In this document: in pieces, positions 1-7,900 of the stretch
How the letters are laid out: each line of letters opens with the position of its first letter
Position numbering within the stretch: the first letter of the stretch is position 1
Source: an uncultured Chloroflexota bacterium
GTDB taxonomy: Bacteria > Chloroflexota > Anaerolineae > Caldilineales > Caldilineaceae
Length of the DNA: 8,087 nucleotides
Direction: 5' to 3'
Assembly (NCBI GenBank): GCA_903879975.1
Contig: CAIRNL010000267.1
Coordinates: 1-8,087 of the forward strand
The notes under the pieces: generated by a model
The model's database searches: none
What the model saw: the letters and a program-made list of their open reading frames with translations, nothing else
Told to the model about the DNA's origin: nothing
Translations under genes and position numbers: made by a program

Positions 1-1013
1 AGACCTACCTACCGATAGAAGGGAACGCGGAGTTCGACCGCACAACCCTGGAGTTGCTCTTTGGAGCGGAACACCCGCTCCTCTCTGCGGGCTGTGCCGT
101 CTCGGCACAGGCGCCTGGCGGCACCGGCGCGCTGCGCGTGGCAGCCGACTTCATTGCCTCGACGCTAGGCAAGCGCACGGTCTGGCTGAGCGATCCGACA
201 TGGCCCAATCACCCGAATGTCTTCCAGGCGGCAGGACTGCCAACCAATACCTATCCGTACTTCGACAAGCAGGGTAACTGCGTAAACTTTGCCGGCATGA
301 TCGACGCGCTCGCCAAGATGCCTGCAGGGGATGTCGTCATCCTACATGGTTGCTGCCATAACCCGACCGGCATCGACCTGAGCGTGGCACAGTGGGAGTC
401 AGTGGCCTCTGTTATGGCGGAGCGCAGGTTGCTGCCCATAGTCGATTTTGCCTACCAAGGTTTTGCCGACGGCCTGCGTGAGGACGCCGCCGGTCTGGCT
501 GTGTTGGCCAGCCGTGGCCAAGAGATGCTTGTCGCCAGTTCCTATTCCAAGAACTTTGGCCTGTACAACGAACGCGTCGGTGCGCTGACCGTAGTCGGCC
601 AGGATGAATATGCCACAGACATCGCACTCAGCCACGTCAAGCGCGTGATTCGGGCCAACTACTCCAATCCGCCGTCCCACGGCGCTGCGATTGTGGCGAC
701 GGTATTGACGGACCCCGAACTCCGCACGCTCTGGGAGAGGGAGGTTCAGGAGATGCGCGACCGAATCAACACCATGCGCCATCTCTTTGTGGAGACGCTG
801 CACGACAAAGGGGTGATACAGGATTTCTCATTCATCGCCCACCAGCGCGGCATGTTTTCCTTCTCTGGCCTGACAGTCGACCAGGTCAAGGCATTGCGCG
901 ATCGCTACTCGATCTACATCGTCGGCTCCGGACGCATCAGCGTTGCCGGCATGACGCAAGGGAATATGGACTATCTGTGTAGCGCCGTTGCCGACGTGCT
1001 CAACGGCGCATGA
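1..1013 (+). CDS. aspC: AspC-type aspartate/aromatic aminotransferase, 5' end outside window
   Basis: Cytosolic PLP-dependent class I aminotransferase, moving the amino group of aspartate (possibly also aromatic amino acids) to 2-oxoglutarate. The first full codon is at position 3 and 336 residues are visible. Compared with the usual length near 396, about 60 N-terminal residues are missing, so the true start is left of the window. Family landmarks appear in order: TPGGTGALR-like AQAPGGTGALR, WPNHPNVF, HGCCHNPTGID (cofactor-binding Asn), DFAYQGF (Asp and Tyr that contact PLP), SSYSKNFGLYNERVG with the Schiff-base lysine encoded at 549-551, RANYSNPPSHGA, and near the end SGRISVAGM, whose Arg binds the substrate carboxylate. 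The SKNFGLYNERVG form is closer to AspC than to TyrB, which usually has SKIFSLYGERVG. The gene is complete at its 3' end and shows no frameshift. The next gene begins 78 bases downstream. Substrate preference cannot be settled from sequence alone. Confidence 0.93.
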   Translation, partial: TYLPIEGNAEFDRTTLELLFGAEHPLLSAGCAVSAQAPGGTGALRVAADFIASTLGKRTVWLSDPTWPNHPNVFQAAGLPTNTYPYFDKQGNCVNFAGMIDALAKMPAGDVVILHGCCHNPTGIDLSVAQWESVASVMAERRLLPIVDFAYQGFADGLREDAAGLAVLASRGQEMLVASSYSKNFGLYNERVGALTVVGQDEYATDIALSHVKRVIRANYSNPPSHGAAIVATVLTDPELRTLWEREVQEMRDRINTMRHLFVETLHDKGVIQDFSFIAHQRGMFSFSGLTVDQVKALRDRYSIYIVGSGRISVAGMTQGNMDYLCSAVADVLNGA

Positions 1014-1079
1014 TTCACGGACCCGATGAGTGACTGCGGAGCAAAGCGGCAGCCCCCACGGCCTGTTGTCCCGCCCCGC

Positions 1080-1085
1080 AGGAGA
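1080..1085 (+). promoter_or_regulatory. Shine-Dalgarno sequence fixing the RluA start
   Basis: AGGAGA lies six bases before the ATG at 1092. It is the only strong ribosome-binding site in the window. It selects this ATG over the in-frame upstream ATG at 1026, which has no such site and would add 22 residues unlike any S4/RluA N-terminus. Confidence 0.7.
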
Positions 1086-1091
1086 ATTGTC

Positions 1092-1955
1092 ATGGCAGAA
1101 CACTTCCTGGCCAACTATGTAGGCGATCCGAAGCGACTCGACCGCGTCCTGCGCGACAACTACCCGAATGCCAGCCGCCAGACGATCCAGGAACTGATCG
1201 CCGGTAAGCAGGTGCAGGTAAACGGCCGTACTGTCTGGCTGGCGTCCTGGAAGATCGCCAATGGCGACAGAATTACGGTTGCGCTACCGCCGGCCAGCCT
1301 TCCCGTACCCCATACCACCTTCGACCCTGCCTGGATTCTGGCTGACAGGGGCGACATTATTGCCGTGAACAAACCATCGGGATTGCTTTCTGAGCCGGCG
1401 CGTCGGGGCGATCGCGCCTCGCTGCTGCAACTGGCCGGCGCTGTTTTGGGTCCCGTGACGCTCTTCCACCGGCTGGATCGCGACACATCGGGTGTGCTGC
1501 TCATGACGAGAGGCGGCAGCGTCAACCAACGCCTGGCATGCGCGTTCCGCACACGCACGGTGAGTAAGGAGTATATCGCCGAAGTAACGACGCCCAATCG
1601 CCTTCATGCGACAGGAACGATGATCACGCGTATGGACATCGATCCCCAACGTCGCGACCGCATGGTGGTGGTGAGCAAGGGAGGGCAACCTGCGGCGACG
1701 CATTATGAGCGCATCGACGACGCGTCGGGACGTACATGGGTGCGTCTACAACCAGACACGGGCCGCACACACCAGCTCCGCGTACACATGGCCTATCTCG
1801 ACGCACCGATCCTGGGCGACCTTCTCTACGGCGATCCTGAGTCGGCGCCGCGGCTCATGCTCCACGCACACAGGATCACACTGCCCGCCGATCTCTTTGG
1901 CCCTGACGCAACCTTCACGGCTCCACTGCCGGACGAATTCGCAGCAATGCCCTGA
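1092..1955 (+). CDS. RluA-family RNA pseudouridine synthase with S4 domain
   Basis: Isomerises specific uridines to pseudouridine in rRNA (or tRNA) in the cytoplasm. The protein has 287 residues, normal for the S4-containing RluA/RluD/RluC group. An S4 RNA-binding domain covers about residues 12-60 (RLDRVLRDNYPNASRQTIQ..., then VQVNGRTV). The catalytic domain follows from about residue 85 (ILADRGDIIAVNKPSGLL). It carries the signature HRLDRDTSG at residues 126-134, with D129 as the expected catalytic aspartate, and the later family motif TGRTHQLRVHM...PILGDLLYG. The start at 1092 is chosen for the Shine-Dalgarno at 1080-1085 and because the S4 domain then begins a few residues in, as is usual. 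The 78-base gap after the aminotransferase gene allows co-transcription but shows no translational coupling. Which uridine it modifies (RluC-, RluD- or TruC-like) cannot be told, so no symbol is given. Confidence 0.93.
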   Translation: MAEHFLANYVGDPKRLDRVLRDNYPNASRQTIQELIAGKQVQVNGRTVWLASWKIANGDRITVALPPASLPVPHTTFDPAWILADRGDIIAVNKPSGLLSEPARRGDRASLLQLAGAVLGPVTLFHRLDRDTSGVLLMTRGGSVNQRLACAFRTRTVSKEYIAEVTTPNRLHATGTMITRMDIDPQRRDRMVVVSKGGQPAATHYERIDDASGRTWVRLQPDTGRTHQLRVHMAYLDAPILGDLLYGDPESAPRLMLHAHRITLPADLFGPDATFTAPLPDEFAAMP

Positions 1956-1968
1956 TCTCCCACCCAGA

Positions 1969-1992
1969 ACCCAATCGCCACGTACCCAATCG
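1969..1992 (+). repeat. Short direct repeat ACCCAATCG x2
   Basis: The 9-base word ACCCAATCG occurs at 1969-1977 and again at 1984-1992, 15 bases apart start to start, in the gap after the pseudouridine synthase. It overlaps the hairpin at 1975-2001. It may be chance, a local duplication, or a pair of binding half-sites. No function can be assigned. Confidence 0.3.
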
Positions 1993-2001
1993 GTGTGGCG
2001 A
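1975..2001 (+). terminator. Hairpin after RluA gene, possible weak terminator
   Basis: TCGCCAC (1975-1981) pairs perfectly with GTGGCGA (1995-2001). Two further G-U pairs are possible inside, leaving a 9-base loop. It begins 20 bases after the stop codon at 1955, a typical terminator location. No run of T follows, so it does not meet the standard for intrinsic termination. It could instead be an attenuating or 3'-end-stabilising hairpin. Confidence 0.25.
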
Positions 2002-2018
2002 CTGGATACGCCGAGCCA

Positions 2019-2047
2019 TTGGTCGATGTGCCTGCTTATGGTAAACT
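2019..2047 (+). promoter_or_regulatory. Candidate extended -10 promoter, alternative
   Basis: TTGGTC (2019-2024) is followed after 17 bases by TAAACT (2042-2047), preceded by TGG as in an extended -10 (TGn) element. The match to the sigma-70-type consensus is only moderate (3/6 and 4/6). If used, transcription would start near 2054, leaving a leader of about 64 bases before ATG 2118. It lies in one of the few less GC-rich patches of the window. It competes with the candidate at 2058-2086. Confidence 0.25.
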
Positions 2048-2057
2048 ATGGGTAGCA

Positions 2058-2086
2058 TTGATGCATGAAGGGCATCAGCTTATTGT
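2058..2086 (+). promoter_or_regulatory. Candidate promoter for the CHAT-SIR2-nSTAND operon
   Basis: TTGATG (2058-2063) and TATTGT (2081-2086), each 4/6 to the sigma-70-type consensus, are separated by exactly 17 bases. Initiation near 2093 would give a leader of about 25 bases before ATG 2118. The position, just ahead of a three-gene unit and after an unrelated housekeeping gene, suits an operon promoter. A dyad (2059-2077) sits across the -35 box and spacer. This is called from pattern only. Confidence 0.35.
2059..2077. promoter_or_regulatory. 6-base dyad, possible operator
   Basis: TGATGC (2059-2064) and GCATCA (2072-2077) are exact inverted repeats separated by seven bases. The two half-site centres are 13 bases apart. 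The dyad overlaps the -35 box and spacer of the promoter candidate at 2058-2086, where a bound repressor would block RNA polymerase. No regulator gene is visible in the window. A 6+6 dyad can arise by chance. Confidence 0.25.
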
Positions 2087-2117
2087 TTTCATCTACTCAC
2101 ACAGAGCGCCGGTGTCT

Positions 2118-3959
2118 ATGTCCCCGGAGTACGCGAACCTTGATCTGCTCGTCGACCGCAGTGGAAACGACTACAAAGTGCGTGTGACTGCGTCGCCTGT
2201 TGGGCAGGCGACAGCCATCACCACAATTTCGGCGACGGTCGCCACCATTCAGGCAGCGATTGCCCAAGGCTGGGAGGCTGCCAGCTTGGACCAGCCGACG
2301 AGCAAAGTGTGGGGTACCGCGCTCTATGAGACACTCTTTCAGGGCGAAATCGAGACTTGTCTACGCCGCAGCCTCGACGCCGCTGATCGCGCCGGACACG
2401 ACCTACGCATTCGCCTCCGTCTGACCGATGTCCCTGAGTTGGCCACACTGCCTTGGGAACTCCTCTACACGCCGGCGTTGAATCGTCACTTAGCTCTCTC
2501 CAGCCACTCGCCACTCGTCCGCTACATGGAGATCGGTGAGGCTCCACCCTCGCTGCGGGTCGACCCACCGCTGCTCGTGCTCTGTATCCTTTCCGACCCG
2601 GTCGACCTGTCACCGCGCCTCCATGCGGACAACGAATGGGACTCGATCCAGGATGCGCTGGCCCCGCTGGTGGCTGACGGGCGAGTAAAACTGGAACGGT
2701 TATCCGCTCCAACGCTTGACACCTTGCAGGATCATCTGCGTCGCCACAATGTCCATATTCTGCACTTCATCGGACACGGGTGGTTCAATGGCGCCGACGC
2801 TCAGTCAGGATTAGTCTTCGAGAATGAGCAAGGGCAGGCAGTGCCGATCACAGCGGAGCAGTTCGGCCTGTTGCTCGATGATCATGCTAGCCTGCGCCTT
2901 GTCATGCTCAATGCGTGTGAGGGCGCGCGCTCCGACGAACGGGACGCCTTTCAGGGTACGGCGCAGCACCTGGTACGGCTGGGCATCCCTGCAGTACTGG
3001 CCATGCAGTTCGTCATCAGCGTGGCACGCGCCGGGATCCTCTCTCGTGAATTCTACCGGGCGCTGGCCGACGGCTATTCGGCTGAGGCCGCGGTCACCGA
3101 GGCGCGCAAAGCACTGTTCGACCCGGCAGGCACAGCGGATTGGACAACGCCTGTTCTGTTCACACGCGCCGACGACAATCGCCTGGTGCTTCCCATTGCA
3201 TCCGCTGCCCCGAAACGGGCTGCCGAAGAACAGCCGCCCCTGATCTTCGAGCCGGAGACAGTTGCGATTCCAGCCGGCCCCTTTCTCATGGGCAGCAGCG
3301 GCGGCGCGCCAGAGTGGCGCCAGCATACCGTCGAGTTGGACGCGTTTCACATCGGCAAGTACCCCGTGACCAACGCACAGTACGCCGCGTTCGTGCGCGA
3401 TTATCAAGACAATCGTCCGCGCCAGACCGGATGGTTCTTCACCACCCCGCCCGCCGGCCTGCACGATCACCCAGTCACTGGCATCACCTGGCACGACGCA
3501 GTTGCCTATTGCGGCTGGCTTTCTGCACAGACGGGCCGCCGTTACCGGCTACCGACCGAGGCAGAGTGGGAGAAAGCGGCGCGCAGCGACGATGCGCGCT
3601 CGTATCCATGGGGCGAAGCCGAACCGGATGCACTCCGCTGCAATATTGCGACCGGACGCACGAGCGCTGTCACTGCGCATCCGGACGGATGCAGCGCCTA
3701 CGGCTGCTATGATATGGCCGGCAATGTACGCCAGTGGACATCGACGCTGTGGGGCGACAACCTGCGCCAGGCACGCTACACCTATCCCTACCGCTATGAT
3801 GCACGCGAGGGCGCAGGGCTACGAGTAAATGACCTGCGCATCTGCCGGGGTGGAGCTTACGACGACCCGCCGGCGTTGTACCAGTGCAGTGCGCGCACGA
3901 TTGTTCACTCCGATGCGCGTCTACCCACAATAGGCTTCCGCGTTGTCCTTGCACGCTGA
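2118..3959 (+). CDS. CHAT caspase-like protease fused to non-catalytic FGE/SUMF1-like domain
   Basis: This is a 613-residue two-domain protein. Residues 1 to about 95 are an N-terminal region often found ahead of CHAT (EYANLDLLVDRSGNDYKVRV). A CHAT-type section follows, with LPWELLY near 111-117. The caspase-like core has HFIGHGW with H220 and LNACEGA with C267, the expected Cys/His protease dyad, and ends around residue 350 after EAAVTEARKALF and WTTPVLF. Residues about 378-613 form an FGE/SUMF1-like fold: IPAGPFLMGS, RLPTEAEWE (477-485), DMAGNV (532-537), CRGGAY, GFRVVL. The two catalytic cysteines of true formylglycine-generating enzymes are replaced by D583 and Y588, so sulfatase activation is unlikely and a binding role is inferred. 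No signal peptide or membrane segment is seen, so it is probably cytoplasmic. ATG 2118 is chosen because known CHAT proteins begin close to this segment and both promoter candidates lie just upstream. In-frame starts at 2061 (ATG) and 1995 (GTG) are possible. No clear Shine-Dalgarno is present. It is the first gene of the three-gene unit. Confidence 0.9.
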   Translation: MSPEYANLDLLVDRSGNDYKVRVTASPVGQATAITTISATVATIQAAIAQGWEAASLDQPTSKVWGTALYETLFQGEIETCLRRSLDAADRAGHDLRIRLRLTDVPELATLPWELLYTPALNRHLALSSHSPLVRYMEIGEAPPSLRVDPPLLVLCILSDPVDLSPRLHADNEWDSIQDALAPLVADGRVKLERLSAPTLDTLQDHLRRHNVHILHFIGHGWFNGADAQSGLVFENEQGQAVPITAEQFGLLLDDHASLRLVMLNACEGARSDERDAFQGTAQHLVRLGIPAVLAMQFVISVARAGILSREFYRALADGYSAEAAVTEARKALFDPAGTADWTTPVLFTRADDNRLVLPIASAAPKRAAEEQPPLIFEPETVAIPAGPFLMGSSGGAPEWRQHTVELDAFHIGKYPVTNAQYAAFVRDYQDNRPRQTGWFFTTPPAGLHDHPVTGITWHDAVAYCGWLSAQTGRRYRLPTEAEWEKAARSDDARSYPWGEAEPDALRCNIATGRTSAVTAHPDGCSAYGCYDMAGNVRQWTSTLWGDNLRQARYTYPYRYDAREGAGLRVNDLRICRGGAYDDPPALYQCSARTIVHSDARLPTIGFRVVLAR

Positions 3960-3988
3960 TCCGGCCCGTATCCCAGCAAAGAACGACT

Positions 3989-4984
3989 ATGCCAAACACC
4001 GACATTTCCTGGACCTACATTGCCGATCAGATCAATCGCAAGAAATGCACACCGATGATCAGCAACCAGTTGATCCTGAGCTCACTCTACCCGACGGAGA
4101 ATGTTGCGAGTGAGTGGGCCAAATCAGCCGACTACCCGCTGACGGACAGCGACAACATCGCGCTGGTCGCCCAGTATCTCAGCGTGACCTATCGCGACAC
4201 CTATCGAGCAAAGACGGAGTACCTTCAGTTTCTCAAACAGCGCTACCTGTCGGCTGTCGAACACGACCCATCGGTCAACGCCACAGTGCTCGACCAGGTG
4301 CGCCGCGAGCGTGGCCTGAGTCTATCACAACTTGCTGGCGAGAGGCTCGGCTACCCACCCGCTGGCGAGCAGGCAAACGCACTCAACCTGCTGGCGGCTT
4401 TCGACATGCCCATCTACCTGACCACGACGCCACATCTCTTCCTGGAGATTGCGCTACGCAACCTGGGCAAGCGGCCGCATACCGAGGTCTACGCCTGGCA
4501 TGAGGGGTTGGAGGAAGTCATCCCACCCGAATACAAGATGGACCCAGATTTCCAGCCCACACCCGACGAGCCGCTCGTCTACCACCTGCACGGAATCGAC
4601 GAGTTTCCAGATTCGCTCGTGCTCACCGAAGAGGATCACCTGGACTTTCTCGGAAACGTCATCCACGACTTCCGCGAGATCGGCAAAATGCCGAACGCCG
4701 TGCGCAACGCCATTTCGAGCTCAATCCTGATCCTGTTGGGCTACAATATTCGCTCGTGGGAGATGCGGGTCATCCTGCAGGAATTGATTTGTGGCCAGCC
4801 ACGCCGGCCGCGCAGTGTGGCCATCCAGCTCGATCCACACGACATGCCTGATATTCTCGACAAAGCGCGCTTTCAAGAGTACACGCAGATGTATCTGGCC
4901 CAGGACAAGTATCGCTTCGATGTCTACTGGGGTGATACGCTGAGCTTCCTCAAGCAACTTTGGGAAACATGGCAGAGGACATGA
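3989..4984 (+). CDS. Divergent SIR2-like domain protein
   Basis: A 331-residue protein related to the SIR2-like NAD-binding families found in bacterial defence loci. The family resemblance is seen in the order CTPMISNQL (20-28), IYLTTTPHLFLE (142-153), VYHLHG with H201 at the catalytic-His position, SLVLTEEDHLDFL, LLGYNIRSWEMRV (about 249-261), VAIQLDP, and a C-terminal VYWGDTLSFLKQLWETW. In canonical relatives the first segment carries GAG-S and the second TTN-Y/F-D. Here these read ISNQL and TTTPH, so the glycine-rich loop and the Asn are missing. It may bind a nucleotide without hydrolysing NAD, or use a variant site. It is predicted soluble. ATG 3989 is chosen because it follows the CHAT gene by 29 bases; an upstream in-frame start would overlap that gene by over 70 bases and add unrelated residues. 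The Shine-Dalgarno is weak. The stop overlaps the next start as ATGA, so translation of the two is probably coupled. Confidence 0.85.
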   Translation: MPNTDISWTYIADQINRKKCTPMISNQLILSSLYPTENVASEWAKSADYPLTDSDNIALVAQYLSVTYRDTYRAKTEYLQFLKQRYLSAVEHDPSVNATVLDQVRRERGLSLSQLAGERLGYPPAGEQANALNLLAAFDMPIYLTTTPHLFLEIALRNLGKRPHTEVYAWHEGLEEVIPPEYKMDPDFQPTPDEPLVYHLHGIDEFPDSLVLTEEDHLDFLGNVIHDFREIGKMPNAVRNAISSSILILLGYNIRSWEMRVILQELICGQPRRPRSVAIQLDPHDMPDILDKARFQEYTQMYLAQDKYRFDVYWGDTLSFLKQLWETWQRT

Positions 4985-7900
4985 GCAGAATACCCACATC
5001 CACTGCCCAGCCGTCCGTGCCGGGCAGCGGCAACCCCTACATCGGCCCGCGCAACTTTGAGGACAACGAGCGCGAGCGCCGTCTCTTCTTTGGCCGCGAT
5101 CGTGAAGCAGCTGATCTGCTGTCGCTCGTGCTGGCCGAACGGCTGGTGCTTTTCTATGCCCCGTCGGGGGCAGGCAAGAGTTCGCTGCTCAACGCCCGTC
5201 TTTTGCCCGGTTTGCGTGCCGAGAGTTTTACGATCCTTGGCCGAGTCCGTGTCGGCGGCCAGTTGCCCGAGGGCATTGCCCTGGAATCTGTTGCCAACGT
5301 TTATGTGTTCAATGTCCTGCGCGATATCGACCGCGGCCAGACATCCTTCGCAGAGATGGCTGCACTGCGCCTGCCAGACTACCTGGCTGCACATCCTGCA
5401 GATATCGAGCAACCCGACCGCATCCTGATCATCGATCAGTTCGAAGAGGTTGTCACGGCCTACCCCAGCCAATGGGAGAAACGCGAAGAGTTTTTCCGGC
5501 AGATCAACCAGGCACTGGCCGACGACCCCCACCTGTGGATTGTGCTGACCATGCGGGAGGACTACATTGCCGAGTTGGACCCGTACGCCCGCCTGGTGCC
5601 CGGACGGCTGCGTGTACGTTATCGGATGCAGTATATGGGCTACCAGGCCGCGCTCGATGCAGTCAAGCAGCCCGCTGTACTGGAAGATCGTCCCTTTGAC
5701 GATGGCGTGGCCGAAACCCTTGTCAATAATCTGCGTCAGATGGCCGGCCAACATGTGGGTACAGAGCAGGCGCTAGGTGAGTTCATCGAACCGGTGCAGT
5801 TGCAGGTTGTTTGCCTGCAGCTGTGGGAGAATCTGCGCGACCAGCCAGGGGCGACAATCACCCTTGCCGATGTCGAGAACCTGGCGCGCGGCGCCGGCCT
5901 CGGCGAATTCGTCAACCATGCGCTGGCAGGCTTTTATGAGCAGCTCCTCTCAGCTGTTCTGACTGCCCAGGCGGGCCAGAGCAGCGAGCGCGAGTTGCGC
6001 GACTGGTTCTCCAACGTGATTATCACGCGCGACGGCACGCGCAATCTCATTTACCAGTCTGAGACAGAGACGGGCGGCATGCCCAACGCGATCGTGCTGG
6101 AATTGGAGCGCCGCTTCTTGCTGCGCGCCGAAACCCGCACAGGCGGCCGCTGGATCGAGTTGGTACACGACCGTCTCGTGCGCCCGATCCAGGCAGCCAA
6201 CCAGCAGTGGCGCAACCAGCAGCCTCTGATCATGGCCGCCGAAGTGTGGATGGCAACACGCGATCCGGCGCAGCTATTGTCCAGCATGCAGTTGGCTGAA
6301 GCCCAGGCGCAACTCGCTGCCAACCCCAGCCGCTTTGGCCCACAAGAGCACGAGTTCGTCGCCCAAAGCACCGAGGCAGAGGCCGAACGGCGGGCTGCGT
6401 TCGAGGCGGAAGCCGAGCAACGCCGGGTCCAGGAGCAGCAGCGCAAGGAAGAGGCCGTGCGCAACCGCACTGTAGCCATCGGCGCAGTGGTCGTCGCCGT
6501 GATCATGGCTGCATTGCTGGCCGTCTCCATCTGGCTGGGGTGGCAAGCCGTGACGACTTCGCTGGCGGCACAGCGCGCCTCCGCCGAGGCAGAGGCGCAG
6601 CGTGCACTGGCTCAGCGGCGCGCCTCCGAGGCAGAAGAAGCCAGACGTCTCGCCAGTGCTTCAGCCGGAGAGGCGGCTACCCGCGCCCACGAAGCCGAGC
6701 TTGCCCGGCAGGAAGCCGAACAACTCAGCCGACAAATTCGCAGCGATCAGCTTGCCGGACAGGCCGTGCTGGTGCTGGAAAACAGCCCACAGCAAGCGTT
6801 GCTGCTTGCCGCCGAAGCGCTCCGCCTCAGTACGGGCCGCAACGTACCGCTCTCGCACGGCGTCGAACAGGGTATCCACAATGTGCTCCACGCAACTGGC
6901 GGCATACCCCTTCCCATTGGAGATGACTACGCAACAGCGTTAACCCTCAGTCCCAATGCACGCTGGGCTGCTGTGGCTGACGAAGCAGGTCAATTGTATC
7001 GATGGGCACTTGACCTGCTAGACAACCCACCTGCTGAACTGGCCAGTGCCGGCGAACCCATCATCTGGGCACTGGCTGCATCGCTGAATGGAGACCTGGC
7101 TGCTGCCGACGATGCGGGCGACATCCGCGTCTGGCCAGCCGACAACAGCGACAACGCCCCACTACGTCTCCAGACCGGCGCTGGACCGCTTTTCGCCGTG
7201 ACATTCACAGCGGATGCCCAGGCGGTTGTTGCCGGCGGCAGCAACGGCACGCTCTATGTCTGGTTCTTCCATCAGCCGGATGCGGCGCCCATCGTGTTGC
7301 AGGGCCATACAGATGTTGTGAATGTGGTGGCTGCGAGCCCGGATGGGCGATGGTTTGCATCCGGGGGGGCGGACAATCGCGTGCTGCTCTGGTCGGCGGA
7401 TCGCCTGGATTCGCCCGTCCTCGTCGCCACCCATGACGCACCCATCAGCGTGCTCGATTTTAGCAACGATGCGACCAGCCTGGCGTCCGGCGACAACAAC
7501 GGCGGCGTGCAGTGGTACGATCTGACAACCCTGCCCAACGCTGCCCGACATCTGCCCAGCCAGACCGGGCGTGTCTCTGCTATGGATTTCTCGCTGAACG
7601 GCCGCTGGCTGGCTACAGGCGACGAAAACGGCGTCGTGCGGCTATGGAACCTTGACAACCCGGCGCTAGGTTATCCCGTACACGCCCACGAATCGAACGT
7701 CAGCGGGCTGGCCTATATCAACGGCGCCAATGGCGAAAAGCTCGTCAGCACTGGGTATGACGGCGCCGTCCGGCTGTGGGACTATCGCATGCCGGGAACA
7801 GCGCCGGAGACGGTGCGCGGCCATGATGGCGTCATTAACCTGCTCGGGGCAACGCCGGCTGTGAATGGGTTCATCACCGCTGGACACGACCGTACGCTAC

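Noticed and set aside
1026..1091. 22-codon upstream extension of the pseudouridine synthase
   Set aside because: It has no ribosome-binding site and a sequence unlike S4 proteins, whereas ATG 1092 has AGGAGA at good spacing.
2811..3494. Minus-strand open frame of 227 codons inside the CHAT-FGE gene
   Set aside because: It is a shadow of the conserved CHAT and FGE segments on the + strand, with low-complexity composition and no recognisable motif.
3140..3712. Plus-strand open frame of 190 codons in another frame of the CHAT-FGE gene
   Set aside because: It is rich in Arg, Ser and Pro, as typical for an off-frame reading of GC-rich coding DNA. The FGE motifs read in the main frame.
4924..5754. 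Long open frame on the minus strand (276 codons) across the SIR2-like/nSTAND junction
   Set aside because: It lies antisense to clear family motifs (Walker A and B) on the + strand and its translation resembles no known family. Long antisense frames are expected at this GC content.
6571..6640. Near-repeated DNA (GCGCGCCTCCG...GAGGCAGA) as a tandem repeat element
   Set aside because: It is explained by the repetitive Ala/Glu/Arg coiled-coil coding sequence after the TM helix.
7363..7369. Run of seven G within a WD40 repeat as a phase-variation tract
   Set aside because: The tract is short and encodes the normal SGGAD turn of a WD40 repeat, in frame. Slippage is possible but nothing indicates it is used.
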